DNA of 64,000 nucleotides from Calliopsis andreniformis. Its lineage: Eukaryota > Arthropoda > Insecta > Hymenoptera > Andrenidae. A model generated the notes under the pieces. That model ran no database searches and had not been told where the DNA came from. It saw only the letters and a program-made list of their open reading frames with translations. This document shows positions 11,244 to 26,200 of this stretch, one piece after another (the first letter of the stretch is position 1; every line of letters starts with the position of its first letter). Made by a program: the position numbers and the translations under genes. Where the stretch lies: positions 7,812,001-7,876,000 of the forward strand of contig NC_135073.1 of the NCBI RefSeq assembly GCF_051401765.1, in the 5' to 3' direction.

Positions 11244-14200
11244 CCAACACTAGCCAGTACGCGCATTACGTCTTCAATACGTTGGACCAGGATCATAGTG
11301 GTATTCTCAGCTTTGAGGTGAGTTCCAAACATTATATAAAATTTTAATTATCAATAGAGGTACCTAGTTGAATAACTGCTACAATAAAATTCTCACCCTC
11401 TAAAATTTTATGGAAGCAATTCTTTTCATATTTTTAATTATTCAAACTCTATCATCAACCCTTGTTAAATTACAAAGACTAATATATTTCATAAATTAAA
11501 TGTACCATGTCACAAAGAGAAATAAGTGAAATAGTAAAATTTCATTAACAAAAACTGACTTTATATTTTTTATCCTAATGGAAAATAAGTTTTCTTAGTT
11601 TCAGAAATTGTTTTATAAGTCTTAGAAAATAAATACTTACAAAAATTTCAAATAGGTACTAAAGGCATTAAAACAACCACTCCTCCAATTCTTCTTCCAA
11701 CCCTAATATTACCAAGGCACTGTTCAATTCAATTCTATGTTAAACGTTATTTCTCCGTCGATTATTAAATCACTTCTTCGTCCCGAATTAATTACACAAA
11801 TCATTCGTTGTCCTCGAACAATTAATCGATCGTGTCAGCCAGGTCGCAAGTATGCTCTGAACAAATATCCGTCGGTGAAATTAACGCTAATTGCCTGGCT
11901 AGTATGCCAGTAATGAGCAACATAGATCTGACTAAATTCGCCAGTCGATAATCGACGAAGGGGCAGATTTCGCTCGATGATTCCAGGTGATTAATTCGCA
12001 GGATCGATGCGCCCTGTTCTGTTCTGATCATATTTACGATTTCGAGGAGCAGCGAGAAATAAGAAGAAAGCCTATAGAGAGGAGTCGTTGGGAGATAATT
12101 ACCAGCTAACGCAATTATCTTCGGTGGCTTCAGGCTGAAAATGTACTTTGTGCAATTAGCCCTCGAGTTGCTCGAAACTCGCGCATTACCGCGCCTCTCT
12201 CACCCCGACGAACATTTTCCCTCGTTTGTTCTTCCAGTCTCCTTTTGTACGTGTTAAAGTTTTTGCGCACGTCCTCCTTCCACCCTTTGTCCCCTTTCCG
12301 TACAACCCTGCTTAATTAAGCCTTTCTATCGAATTCCTGATGAACGAGCATGTTTGTAGAATAATGCACGTCAACTTCGGGGTAACCCTCCTCGCAGTGA
12401 CGCAGAAATTGCCAAAGGCAGTGTTGTGCTTGTTGCAAAGACGCGTACGTATAGTATGTGGTCCTGTTTGTCCATCACAAAACATTGGGATGTTTTTCAG
12501 GGCATGTACTGTTTTGTAATTGTAATGGTTAGTTATTTTATAGGGTTGTTTGGAAGGCAGACAGTTGAGAAGAGATAAATAAGACGAATATTGGAATGGG
12601 TATTCTGGTTTAGTTATTGGATTTAAGCATTGGTTCAAAAATATGAGAGAACATTTTCTAGTGGAATTAAATTTTATATGGGGAGGATATCAATAAAATA
12701 GGAGAATAGTGTAGTATTTTTATTGTAACTATATTATTTCTACTAACTAGTTTTTATGTTCAATTATTATTTCATCTTACAGTAGCTTTAAAGAAATTTC
12801 ATCTATGATTACGTTATTTTACACAACTTTCAGTTGAATGATAAATATTACATACAATTTGAATTTTTTTTTAAGAAGACATGTAATTAATTTACATACT
12901 TGATACTATAACCACCTTTTATTTTTGATGCTTCAATTATCACTTTCATTTCATTTTTTAATTTTTATTTTCATTTTCGTGCTTTGATTTAGAGCGACTC
13001 TCAATATTTTACACTGTAGAAAATTATAGTACACGATTTCATTTTATTTATGATGAAAGAAGAGTCATGACTCAGCAGAGATTAGTTGTCACTTGGACGT
13101 ATATTACGCTGTGATAGTAAGTTATATAATGATAGAACGACGAGATTAGAAATTATGGTCGATCGTAATTACAGTGCTACGTATACACGGTTGGGTTTCA
13201 AAGAGTTTATGATCAAGGTAACCATATACGATGTGCAGGTCTCTTAAACTTAAACCATAACCTGGGAATGTGTTTGCTACACGCATTAAGATAACGTTCA
13301 TTGCGCATACGCGCATGGTAATTTTCGTGAAACTTATCTAAAATTTCCTTTTGATTGAACAATTAAATGTGTTGAATATGTCTCACCTTTAAAAGAAGTA
13401 GGTTATTTAACAAATTAGTTAGTTATTTCACAATTTTAAGGTACGATACTATGTTCAAATATTTTCATTTGTGAATTTCAGTTTTAGTCACTTTATTGCA
13501 AATTTCAACTTTATGCAAATTTCATTTGCAGACAAATATTTAAAAATAATATGTACGTCATTGAAATTGGCCAGCCACTTGTACAGTTTTCTGAAAGTTA
13601 GCCGCTAGACAATGTATTAATCTTCCATGCTTCTTTGAATTATTTGGGTTAAAGGAATTTTTACATGAATTCTATTTATTGATATAGAATTCAAACGTGG
13701 CAAGTTTATTGGGACAAGTTGAAGTTCTTCTTCCACACGTACACAGTGGTAGGAAAAAAGTTATATAACATTTCGTGTAGACTCACTAAAAGCAATTGAG
13801 AGTAACTTTCACATGAACATTTGATCCCATAATACTTCGTTTCGAAGTTGACCTCCCTCTGAGTCCAATGACACTTTTTGGTAGCACGACTCTCTATCAA
13901 GTTCAATCGCATTATGAGCCTGCCCCAAGGTCTGCAAACGCGAGGAGATTACCGTTCCTTCTTCACAGCATGATACTTTCTGTCGAGCGATTTGCATCTG
14001 ACGACGACACGACTTCTCCATCTTCAGACCTTATTCGCCTCCGTATGCTTCTTCTTCAGCGGGCTTCTCACCTCCTCTAGGCAACGCTCGAGAAGAGTCC
14101 AGTGACTTCGAGCTTAATCGCATTACCGTAGTGAACTGGAATGATGCTGTTTCTGACTTCTGACCTCTGTACGTTTTCAGTGCAAATTCATGGAATGTAT

Positions 14201-17200
14201 CGCGCTACGCAACGATCCCTCTCGATTGAGGAAATAAAGATTACCCGCGGCGATAGCTTGTCAGAAAATAAGCTGCTTTGCAAAATTGGCCTTGTGTCCT
14301 GTGTCAGCTGAAATTTGTGTTTGAATTGGAGGAACTATTGTGAAACGTTTCGTATACCAGATTGTTTGGCGCAGCTTTGCGCGTATCTACATAATCAAGT
14401 AGATTGAGAAGTTTTAAGTTTTGTTTAGAGATGTGGTCAAATTTGTATTTGGCTGAGAATCTTAATTGTAGAGAAATTTTGACGTTTTTAAGTGGCTTTA
14501 GCTTAGACTCAGGGTGATTTATAATCTCAGATAGACTTTTCTAAGGTTTAGGAATTTTATGGTTGTAGTATGCTTTACATACAATAATATAAGGATAAAA
14601 TACTTCTTTACTAAGTTGTAGTGTTTTTACATGCATACAAATTTCATGGTTAGAAAAGGATTTTTGTCTAAAAAATTTTTTGATAGTACGCTTTAGTCTC
14701 TAAAAATGAATGTCGATGTCGAAATTTTGAGGTTCCCACAGTTCTAAAAGCTCGTGAGTACGCTTCTACAGTAGATAGAGTCAGTGGTCAGACTGTGAAC
14801 AATCTTTTTATCCTACATACTCCTGAAGCAATTAAAAATTCTGCTTCAATGTACTTTTTTAAAAACCGATGTACACTATCAAAAAATTTGGTTCCACATT
14901 GCGTTTGTCTTATCTTTCATAGTTACATTAATTTTTAATTCTATCTATTTCTATTTGTATATTATATAACTTTTCGCGGCAAGTAGTTTCACATAATAAT
15001 GCCATATCTACTAATCGATTGCAATGTTTGGTACCTTCATTGCTTCGATCCTTTGTTTCTAATCAAAATCCTGTAGGACGACTACGTGGCCGTTGGAATA
15101 ATCACGCCAACCTGAATCAACAATCGATATTTATTCCGACGCGCATCGTTGTTTGCGATTAGGACTGATGTAAACGTAACCTGGTGTTTGTGAACGAGAA
15201 GTTCCTATACCGGCGTTATAACGCTTTACTTACACTACTGGCTTTATTTGCAAACTAGTTTACACATACAGTTTCGCCGAAATTGGAAATTAATGGATGG
15301 ACCTGAAACAAGCGTGCACAGACAGAAATATTAACGCTAAGGGTAGGTTAACACGATTGCTGTTGAAGCATACAGATCTGTAAAGCACTAATTATATAGC
15401 AATGCATTTCATTACGAATAAATTATTAATGAAGTAAGAGGAAATACATGATATTATGAAGAATACGGAAAAACAGTTTTAAATATTGAGCTGTGTTTAT
15501 TTGTAATTATACAATTCAATATTGAGTAGGTATTAATATTTATTCGTAAATGTTTGCATATACTAATAGCTGTACGATTTACTGTTGACTTATTTAATTG
15601 TGATGTAAGCACATTCGAACGTTCGTTATTAAACGATGAATATAAAATTTGTGTGATACTGTGTAAATCATAATAATAATTTTTAACATTCTTTAGATTT
15701 ATTGATAAAAATTATATATTAATATAATGATTGTAGTACGAAAATAGGATATTTAATTGACTAGTATTTAGTTGCAATTGACTAGCTTCGTTGCAACTGA
15801 TAAACAAATTTTTACACAAACCTCTTTCTTCATTAGCAATTACGAAGAAACTATTGTTTTATAACATTTTAGTATAACCTCGCTTTAATTTTGACAATGT
15901 TCTTCAATACAGTTTCCTTGTTTCAGTAATAAAAGGTACCTGAGAAACCATTTTTATTTTCGATTCTGCCATATGTCATGGTATTAAAATGCGTCAAGTT
16001 CGATTAATAATTTCTCAATAACTATAAAGTAAATCGATTCCATATTTTGCACAAGGGTTTCTTGTAGCCCAACTTAATGATCCTCAAAACTTGAACGAAG
16101 TCCTAGACTTTTGCGTTTAGCTAAGAACTACCTTATTCATGGCACAAATTGGGTTAGCAAAATTCTATAGCTCAAAATAAAACGAAGATGAAGAATAACG
16201 AAATTTCGTGGGAAGTTTCGTTTTCAAGGAAAATGTACTTGAAAATTAGTCGAGTACACATGCACCTAACTAATAACATATTAAAGATTTCACTCCACAA
16301 GGTCACTGTGATGAAAATGAGTCGACAGTAGTATCCTGATCGTAAACAGATCCTGTTATTGTATTATTCCATCAGATCGGTCACAGCAGCGGTCTGTGGT
16401 GAAATCCGAAACATTAGTTACCAGTTATCAGTTATATTTCAAATATATTTTACTTGAAAACGAAACCTCCCACAGAATATCATTATTCTCGATTTTCATC
16501 GTATTTTGAGCCATGGAATCTCTCACTCAATTTGTACCATGAATTTCGGAACACCCTACATAAATAAGTATTATGCAGTCCTAAATAAAACAAGCTACAC
16601 AATTATCTCCTTCAACTATGAAGATACGAAACATTCTTTGACACCAACATTTTTCTTCAGTAACAAAATCTTCTAATTTTCCAAGCTCATTCACGTGTTT
16701 TCACAGAGACACAGATAATTTTCTTTCATCTATTATAAAAAATAAAAAACCAGAAACATGTAGAACATCACGATCCTACAATGACCTCGATCTCTTTTCG
16801 CGAACAAAGCTGAATCACACACCGTGCAGAAAACAACGCGGGTGATCGTCAAACTTAAAAAAAATCCGTAGTATCACGGAGTATTTCAATGGCCCATTCG
16901 ATACGTCAATAATTCTATTGTTGTGTAACAGCATTCGCATCGAGCGAGACGCGGAGTGCTCTAGGGTCGGCTGCATCCGCATAAAAAACCCCGTCATAAT
17001 TCGATTTGCCATAATTGAGGCGTTTACTAATCCAATTTGTCCCGGGAACATGAACTGGAAAGTGCTTTTTCGTACGCTTGGCAACGAGACGTGTGTCGGG
17101 GGCGTGGGCGCGTTATTATTAATTCTTTTTGCAGTTTCCAATTACACGGCATCGTCCTCCGACCGAAGATGTCGAAGCCATTAATGCTAGTTCGACTGGC

Positions 17201-20200
17201 CCGTTTTCATGACGACGTTGAATAGAGTACGCGACAAATTGCTTCGTTTGCGTTCGTGCGCGAAAAGGCAATTTTATTCATAGCGCAGCTCTCTTCAGCC
17301 CTTGCGCCAGCTTGTCGACGAGCGTTGTTGACGACACCTATAAAAGACAGCGCGTCGTGCCTTCTCGTGATAATCAAGCTTTCAATTAATCTGTTCATGT
17401 GGCTGAAGTACGCCGTTACGAAGCAGGTTATTGAATGGGGAGTAACGTCGGAACTTTTTCGGCCATTTTCTTCACAAATCCTGTCCTTCGCTGGCAATAT
17501 CTATACGAAGTCAATGAATCGGAACTTCAGCTTCCAAGTGAGTTAAGTACTGTTGCTTAACCCATTTTTCTGAGCTCACGCGTGCTAGAAATTACTTGAG
17601 TGGAAGAGAAAAGATACTTCAGTGATTAGAAATTTTATGATTATTATTTATCGATTTATACAGGGTGTTCTAGATAAAATGTTACAAGATGATATTTTCG
17701 AAACTACTGCAGATATCCACTTCAATTTTTTTAAGTTAAATTACTCAACTTTTTAGGATGCAAAATATTTGAGGGATGATTCTGTAGGAAGTAAAAAGGG
17801 TTACACCCCTTTTTTTCAAATGAACCAGCATATTAATTTTTTATTATTTGTATAGCTTTTGTCGAAGGTAACAACTTTTAACTGAAACATTTCTTTTTGT
17901 TCTGCATAATTAGAAAGTTATAAGGAAGTATATTTCTACTTTTTCTAAATCAAACTGAATCTGTAGGTTGAAACATATTTATATTTTTCTAGCATCTTTA
18001 TAGTGTTCGAAAGCAGGAATTAAAAACTTTTTGAACTGGTTCTACATGCTAATGTAAGAGGAAAACAGAGAATGATTAAATTGCGTTTGATGCTTCAGCC
18101 CCAAGTTGTTATTTAAAGTACGTCTAAAAGTTGCGACTAAAGTGTCTGACGCGTTGACTTATGCTACTGCCGACGCGTCCTAAGCCAGGTCAGGCGTAGA
18201 TGGCAGTAGTATAAGTCAACGTGTCAGCCGCCATAACACCATCTTTTAGACATAGTTTAAACAAGTAATAAACAGTGAACGACGCTTTAAATGCACTTTC
18301 GTCATTTTCAATACTTCTTCCATATACATTGGCACGAACATTCACCTTCAATGTACTGAGCCCTTCTATCAAATATCCTGCATGTCGTGTAAAATTTCAA
18401 CGTGCTAATATTTCTATAGAAATAACATCTACTCTATAAAAATTTATTAACGAATAAATTTGTATTCATTTAACCCCCTTTATAAACAATACATAATGTA
18501 ATTAACACCTGAAGTTTCATTCCCATTAAATTTCCATGCAGTTCATATGTGATTGACAATAGACAAGGAAAAATATTTTAGATTTCCATTTCTCGTTCCA
18601 GTCGTCTTGAATTTTTAAATGAGAGCATTCAAGTTCTTTGCAATTAAAAATTTATCACGAGTTGTTTATCTGTGAATAGCCATTCCTGAAAACATTTTAC
18701 CTGTAGTTTTTCTCTGGTCATAAATTCACAAATTAGCCAGTTATCACAGTTCAGATGTCAACGGGTCAAACTTCAACAAGTGTGCTGTATCTTTGGCCAG
18801 TCCACACCAATAAACGTTTAACAATCCACGAACGAGACCCGTGACTCGGTGAATTCGTTTTAAATCCCACCGTAATGAGCTGTTCCAATAAAACAATTCC
18901 CTGGACAGTTGAGAGCCGCAGGTATCAACGACTCTCACGCTCTAGCAACACACCATTACTCACAATCTCAACGCGTGTGATATTGTCCAGTCACTGGAAG
19001 GTTCCAACAATGGAATACGAGTTAAGCTCCCAGTATCAGGTTTATACTGATCTCCAGCAGATTAATTTAATACGCGATATGTAGGTGTACCTTTTTATCT
19101 ATAACTGGCACTCTCCCTTTCCCCTGTTGGAACTTTTGGAACATTCTATAGTATCAAAAATAGCAATAACTGAGGCAATAGGAATATTAGATAGGAAACG
19201 TTAGCTATTACAATAGGCGGGAGTTTTTTTTTAATTTATTTTAGGCAATAGGCTCTTTCTAATCCTTAAAAATTGTTGGATGATCTCGTTCTCTTATCAC
19301 CAAATTCGTTATTTATGTTAAACAATTAATATTACAGTAATATAGTCAACCAATATATTCTAAGGACGTTTTATATATACATACAGGTTGAATCAGATGA
19401 CTGTATCACCTGAATTTTTTTGGTAAAATTTTTATTGTATGAAAAAGTATTTCAAATGAAAATTGTTTGATATTGTGAATATATTCATCTTTTCTATGCT
19501 CTTGTCGATACCAAGTAACTTTCGTTCTGAACAGTTGCATGACTCACTCTGTATAAATAAACTGTTTTCTAGTAGCACAATCTGTGATTGGTGCTGCGTG
19601 TCTCTATGAGATATAAAACAATTTTACTTACTTAGCAATGGGTTTCTAGTAGAATGCAAAATATTTTTTGACTAATTTTGCGAGTGATAGCCTACAAAGA
19701 TTAGTAAACTGAGATACTGCAATTTCTGAATATTAAATTATTTTATTGAAAGAATAAAGTTGAATGTGGTTTGCAGATAGTTTTCTCTTCCCTCAAAAAT
19801 AACTGCTTTCTCAATTCTTCTCAATTCATCACCATAGAAAATATTAAGGGGATTATTTTGCTTCCTCGACGAAGTGCACCAAGGACGCAAGAGAAAAAGA
19901 TTGTGAGACCTCTATATTCATAAAAGCAGTTCAATTTATTTTTTACATAGTCAGCTTTCGAGATTGGATTTTGAAAGTATTAAACTTAAATAACCAATAT
20001 TCTAATGATCTACTATACTGGGTGAATAATAGCACCAATTTGTGCAGCCAATTAGTGGAAAAATATATGATCCTTTCTAAAAGTATGCGACTTTATCGGC
20101 CCAGAAAAATATAGAAGTACCAAGAAATATGAGTAATCAAAGACATTAAATTTCATTCTTGAATTCTTTTCCATCATCAATTATTTTCAAAAACCGCGTC

Positions 20201-23200
20201 ACACTTGATATATATGTGAAAAACATTCATTAAATTCGATTTCAATTATAACACATTCTACCGTGTCGTATTTTACAATGTCATTTCTATATTAACATTG
20301 GAAGAAATATTGAAAAAAAAAAAGTAGAAAATAATATTTACGCCACATCAAAGTAAACGTTATAAATCACATCAGTCATTTTAACTGCTTTAGCAGTTTT
20401 ATAGTTCGCTCTCTCAATGGGGTACTCATATTAAGGAAGACAATTTCACTTGGCTGTTCCAGGATTTTGTCACCGGCCTCAGCATATTGTCTCGTGGTTC
20501 CATCGACGAGAAACTACGGTGGACCTTCTCCCTTTACGATATCAACGGCGACGGCTGCATTACGAGGGAAGAAATGACGGACATCGTGACAGCTGTATAC
20601 GAGCTGATGGGGAAATTTGCTGATCCAATTTTGGACCACGAAGGCGTGCGCGAAAAAGTAGATCGAATGTTCCAGGTATGAATTTTTTATGCTCTCCTCT
20701 CTTGACACGCGAAAGAACGTCGAAGTGAAAGCTTATCGCCAATTTTCTACTCTTCACTTTATACCTGCAAAAGTAATTTTCTGATTTTGTATAATTATCT
20801 TAACCTTCCACTTTCTTTGAAAACGTAAAAGCCTTAATTATAAGTTAAGTTGTAGTGGGTTGGTGGAACTACGTGACATTACTTGCATCACAGTGATTAG
20901 AAAGTTTAAAGCAAATCGGTAGTAGTGATTAGTAAGTTTAAAGCAACTCGGTGGCACTATACATGGTGTCCCAGTAAAAATTGCCACCTTGATTATCTTT
21001 TAAACTGTAAGAGTAATAGACAATTTTTTAAATAAAAAGTGTTTGATATTAAAGGGGTCATCAGATGGCCATGTCCACTTCTTGGACAAAAATGTAGGAT
21101 GCCATTTAGAAAAACAGAAGTTAGTTTCATGTGTCTTCAACGACCCCACGTACAAAGAAGTGGACATGGACATATGATGACCCCTTTAATATCAAATATT
21201 TTTATTTAAAAAATTTCTCTGTTACTTTTACAATTTAGAGGATAATCAAGATGGTAATTTCTATTGGAGCACCCTGTATATAGAATAAAAATTACATTTG
21301 AAAGAAAAGTGATTTATACATAGGGAGTACCTATGCAAATATATTATGTGTATATAATTTTTTGTGGTAATTAAACATTTTCATAATTAGATTGACTTAT
21401 TTATTTAAAATTCTAATGTGATTGAAACGTATAGCAGAAAATCCTTCAATAGTTTCGTTATTTTTCTTTTCGTATAAAAATTTCTTAGCACATTAAATAC
21501 AAAGTAACGAATTAACAATCAAACTACACTAGAAAATGTTAGCTGAAGAATATTTTCGTGAAAGTACTTAGTAACACAAAATTTACTCAAATTTAATTTC
21601 TTCAAGTACTTCTTTTTCTTTCGGGGTTTAACGCTGTCTCGCTTTTTCAGTCATTAGCAACGAAATTGCTAATGGGTTCTACGTTTTAGTTATCTTGCTA
21701 GATTAAACTTTGCAGTGTAGATTAGTGTCCTTGAGACATTGAATTGTTTTCCATGTAATCCTTGGATGAGAGCGTTGCATTTGGTTTTATGCGCTCTTTT
21801 TGTCAATATTGTTCAAGCTTTTGTAGCTGTATAGTTTCTAGTTTTAGTTTAGTACTATAATTTTCGAAATTCTAATTGAAATTCTCTTCAGCTTACCCAT
21901 TAGTAACTTCCAACTGAAGTAATACGATATTTTACATCATATAGCAGAATTAATGATAACATATAGCGGAAATGATGAATTAACAATATTAAACAATTTT
22001 AAATATAATCTACTAAAAATGTAAAAGAAAGGGAACACACGTTTCGATGTTTTTGCTCGTCTGTTCTCATTCCTTTCGTTACCACTGCGCTATACAATAC
22101 GTGCTAGGAAAGCATATGTGTCCCAAACACCATCTGGCAAAGCAACAGCTGCATAGTCTTCAAGTACATTTACACCGCTGCAAGATTCTGTTGCAGAGCA
22201 TCCTCGAAAATCGTCGATTTTTAGTTTCTTTTTCATTTTCATTTTTGCTTTAACAAAACAACCTTTTTATGAACATAGAAAATTTCTATACAAATTTCTT
22301 CTTAAAATTTCTGTTATATCAGTATAAATATTAGAATATAATTTGCAAATTATTTATTTTAAACTAATTTCAACACTGTGATAAAACCATTCCATTTTTT
22401 TCTTCCATTCAATATTCTAATGAGTGATACAGTTATCTAATTGCTATATAATCGCTTTAAAAAAGAGGATTCTTAAAAGAAATATTTAGAAACTTTGGAA
22501 CAAAGCATTTCTTCTACAGTAAAAATAATTTATAGAGAATATGAGATATATTAACATCAAAATTCCAGAAATTAAGCATCCTTTAACTAAACAAAATATA
22601 GAGCATTTTCTAAAAGTAAGAAAAAGCTTTTCTAGTTTTAAAAAATATTTATTATCATTCCTGACACTTCTGCAAAATGTAGTTCACGAAGTTTTACATT
22701 ACAGCTACATATATATGCCTGAAATTACCTCAAAGTAAATTAGATTAATTACATTCCTGTAGAACTTGCAAAGTAGTTAAACTCCAACATTCATCAATTA
22801 CTTCATCTAACTGGCACCGAATTACGATAGTTCGAAAATTCCATATTAGATTCTATTCGATCGTAGAATCCAACGGAAGTCGAACAGTTTCCGTGAGTAT
22901 TGACAGGCCTCTGACCCTCCGTCCCGATGAAAGAAAACGAGTGGCTGCTCATAAAGCATCCGATCGACTTTGATGATACAAGGAGGAGCCTTTCCTTTCA
23001 GACCTTGTCACATTGTTAGACGCCAATGACGACGTCTCCGATGACGTACTCGCACCCTTTGTTGCTTTCTGTCTACGTTCGATAAAAGACGTGTCGCAAT
23101 TCGTTTCAGAGAGACAATTTGCTGAATCTCTCATAGTTTTGTTTCTGCGAAGACGACTTCCTGTTAGCAAGTCTTTACAGGGAGAATTGTATTTCGAATG

Positions 23201-26200
23201 TCTTTCTTGGATAGCTGAAAATAATAACGTTGAAAATTTATGTGGAATAAAGAAACCATTTTCTCGTGAGATGAAAATACACGAGGATTATTCATTTTTT
23301 TTTTTTTTTCATTTATTTTTGACCGAAAATATAGCTTTGGAAATATGGAAAATGGAAAATTTACATTAGTACTTTTTTAAATGACAACACTAATTAGAGT
23401 GTTATTTGGTAATTATTTGTGGGATTTATTTATTAAATGTAATTAAGGTATTGAACCTGTCATTTCTATATTTGAAATTTGGTGACTGTCGATCATGACC
23501 CTTGTTAAACATATGCCAGTGACGATGTAGCAGTTTACCACCATCCCTTAAATATCGACAGTGTAGCATCTCTCTCTTACTTACCTTACGTTGTCCTAAA
23601 GTCACCATCAATTTATGATCTTGTGCAAAATGTAAAATTATTCTTAATGGGACATCGTGCGGTGTCTTCATGGGATGCTTTTACGTTATCCTTATAAAAT
23701 TCTTATTTGATCTCAATAACTTTGCTCTCATGAGTCGATAGCCATAAACGATGCGCATAAGCTAAGCCTGATAAACTTATACGAGGGACGACTTTATATT
23801 AAAACTTATAGTATGCTATCGTGTAATGAAATAAAAATTTTATGTGGCTTGTAAGCTGTGTTACAGTCATATCTTTTGCTAAGAATTGAAATTTGAGGAA
23901 CCTAAAATAAGTTGAAAAAATCAATTTCTCTTAACATTCTTCACGTTTTTCAACTTGAATATTGTCATAAGGAAGACCATGTACCATGAAGACCAAGGTG
24001 TTTCCAAACATATAAGATGCTTTTGGAGAATAGATTCTAGATACGAAGACAATGTAAAAAGTTCATATGTGCATATGTCTAGAAACACTTAGTTTTTTTT
24101 CGTTATCAATCATTTTATATTATGTATAGTGTGATACTTTCTTTAAGACCTATCACTATGTGCCACTCATTCAAGGGACCGAAATATCCCTGGGCCTAAT
24201 AGGACCTTAAAGAGGATAGCACATCGTGGATGCAAGAAATAGGCCAGCATTCTAAGCAATATAAAATAGCATGTAACTAAGGAACTATGTATTTTCAGGC
24301 ATATGTGCGTTTGAAATTTTTCATTGTTTTGTATCTAAAATCTATCCTCCACAAGTGTCTCACGTGTTTTTTATTTTCTATAGGATTTGAGCCAACGTTT
24401 TACGCAACATAAATTAGCGTATATCTAATGAACTAAGCATTTCCAGTTACATGTGCATATCAACTTTTTTGATTGTCTATGTATGTAAAACATATCCTCC
24501 AGAAATGTTCCACATGTTTGGAAACACCCTGTATAGGATTTACAAATACCGAAGAGAATAAAATTTAATATCAGTTGTATAAATATGAAAGTGTAGATAT
24601 TTCAAGAATTTCTAATCTCGTGAAAGTGTCCAAATATCTATGCATGGTAGTGTAATTCACCATTCTATTAATTCTCTTTTCATTGTCTATGTATGTAGAA
24701 TCTATTCTCCAAAAATGTCCCACATATTTGGAAACACCCTGCATGTTTAATTAGTACTCCCTATATTCCTTTCATCCTGTTCAATTTATTCCAAAAGCAT
24801 TCCAAAGAAGCTTTTTCTTATTAAATAAAAGTAGAAGCACGTGAAAGACAAATTCGCAAATACGAAACTTTCTAAGATTCTAACGTATGTTAACCACCTG
24901 AATATGAATTAAACTCGCGTGAACCAGAAACCGTTCTTTTTCACTAGAAGTTGCAAGTCTTTCGCTGAAAGTCCTTAGGGCGGTTGGTAAAATTTACAAA
25001 CGGCGAGTGTCAGGCTAATGCCAAAGGGAGGAGACGGAAATTTATTGGTAAAACTGCCCCGAAATGCGGCAAATTACTTGTTTACGGTTGCCGGTTCTCA
25101 AACGCAAATATATACGCAAAGAGCAGAGAGAGAGAGGCGAACAGTCGCGCAGAGAGAGGTACAGGAAGGATAGGAAGGAAACCACTACAGTAGCTGGAAT
25201 TCTAATGCGAAATCGCATTGCAGAACGTGTATTTGCGAACGTGCGCCCCGTGCAATAATTCAAATCGTAATTGCCTGTCGCTTCAGTATCGCGAACGTTT
25301 CGTGAGATCCGTGAATGTGTAAGGATTACCGAAGAGAGGACACCATCTTGTCCACTCGTGTTTGGCAATGTAAGGAGTTTGTCGACTGGCAATTATGGTA
25401 CGGTCTTAGTAGCTTCCTCAGAATTGTTCGCATCTAAAGCTGCGTTTACACTGTGAAACGTGACACTCTTGTGTAACACATTTCTGTGCCTGAGGGCCAA
25501 CGCGATCCAAGTCCTTTTTTTATTATTTTTCAGGAGAGCTGAAAAATAAATGCGATATTCTATTTTTTGACATAGTATTTGAAGTAATTTATAGTATTCA
25601 ATTTCCTTCACTTATGACGTAACTTAACTAAATTTCTGACATTCTAATCAGATGAAAGAAAAGTAGCAAGTTCCTGTAAAAATTTTAATTTTGAAAAAAT
25701 GGACTTAGGTTTATCTTGCTCTGGAATACAGATTTGTTTCTGATTTTTTTAAACAATATTTTTTACAATTTGTTAAGGTGCATCTATGTATATTATACAA
25801 AGTGTTCGACAACAGGTGTTAGAAATTGTAAAGAGTGATTCTACAGTTTAAATTAGAATGAAAATGTCTAAAGTTCGCTTAGAATGTGTCTGACTTAGAA
25901 GTTCTTCTACTACTGGTTTATAGTAGCGAGGTCAGCCGCAGAGATCTCAGTAGAATAGGTCAAATCAGACACATTTTACATTCATTTTACGTGTATCTTT
26001 GACAACTAATAATTCGAGAATGAAGCCTCTTTATACAATTTTATCATTCTTCATTTTCGTTTTATTTTGACATGTAGAATCATCTCTTACCATTTATGTT
26101 TGTTGTCAAACAGCCTCTGTGATACGAACAATTTCTTTTAATTATAATGTTACATGTACATCATTCTTCTTTTCCTTTTTTCAGCAAATTTTACAAGTTT

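Larger units (their letters stand above)
11318..20462 (+). other. KChIP intron (9.1 kb) with foldback elements and CpG-rich islands
   Basis: Begins GTGAG and ends in CTGTTCCAG. It contains CpG-rich blocks at about 11780-12320, 13840-14290, 15060-15350 and 16790-17560 in otherwise AT-rich DNA. These hold homeodomain-like AATTA cores but no open frame with domain similarity, so regulatory function is a guess. Foldback elements at 16130-16558 and 18102-18268 and a transposon end at 17657 are listed separately. Confidence 0.6.

Noticed and set aside
12312..12638. 108-codon frame on the minus strand
   Set aside because: Skewed composition, no domain and no splice context; sits at the edge of a CpG-rich island where long chance frames are expected.
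16815..17546. Overlapping frames of 88-108 codons on both strands
   Set aside because: Frames overlap one another in several phases, as expected in a stop-poor CpG-rich block. None has recognisable motifs. The block is listed as a possible regulatory island.
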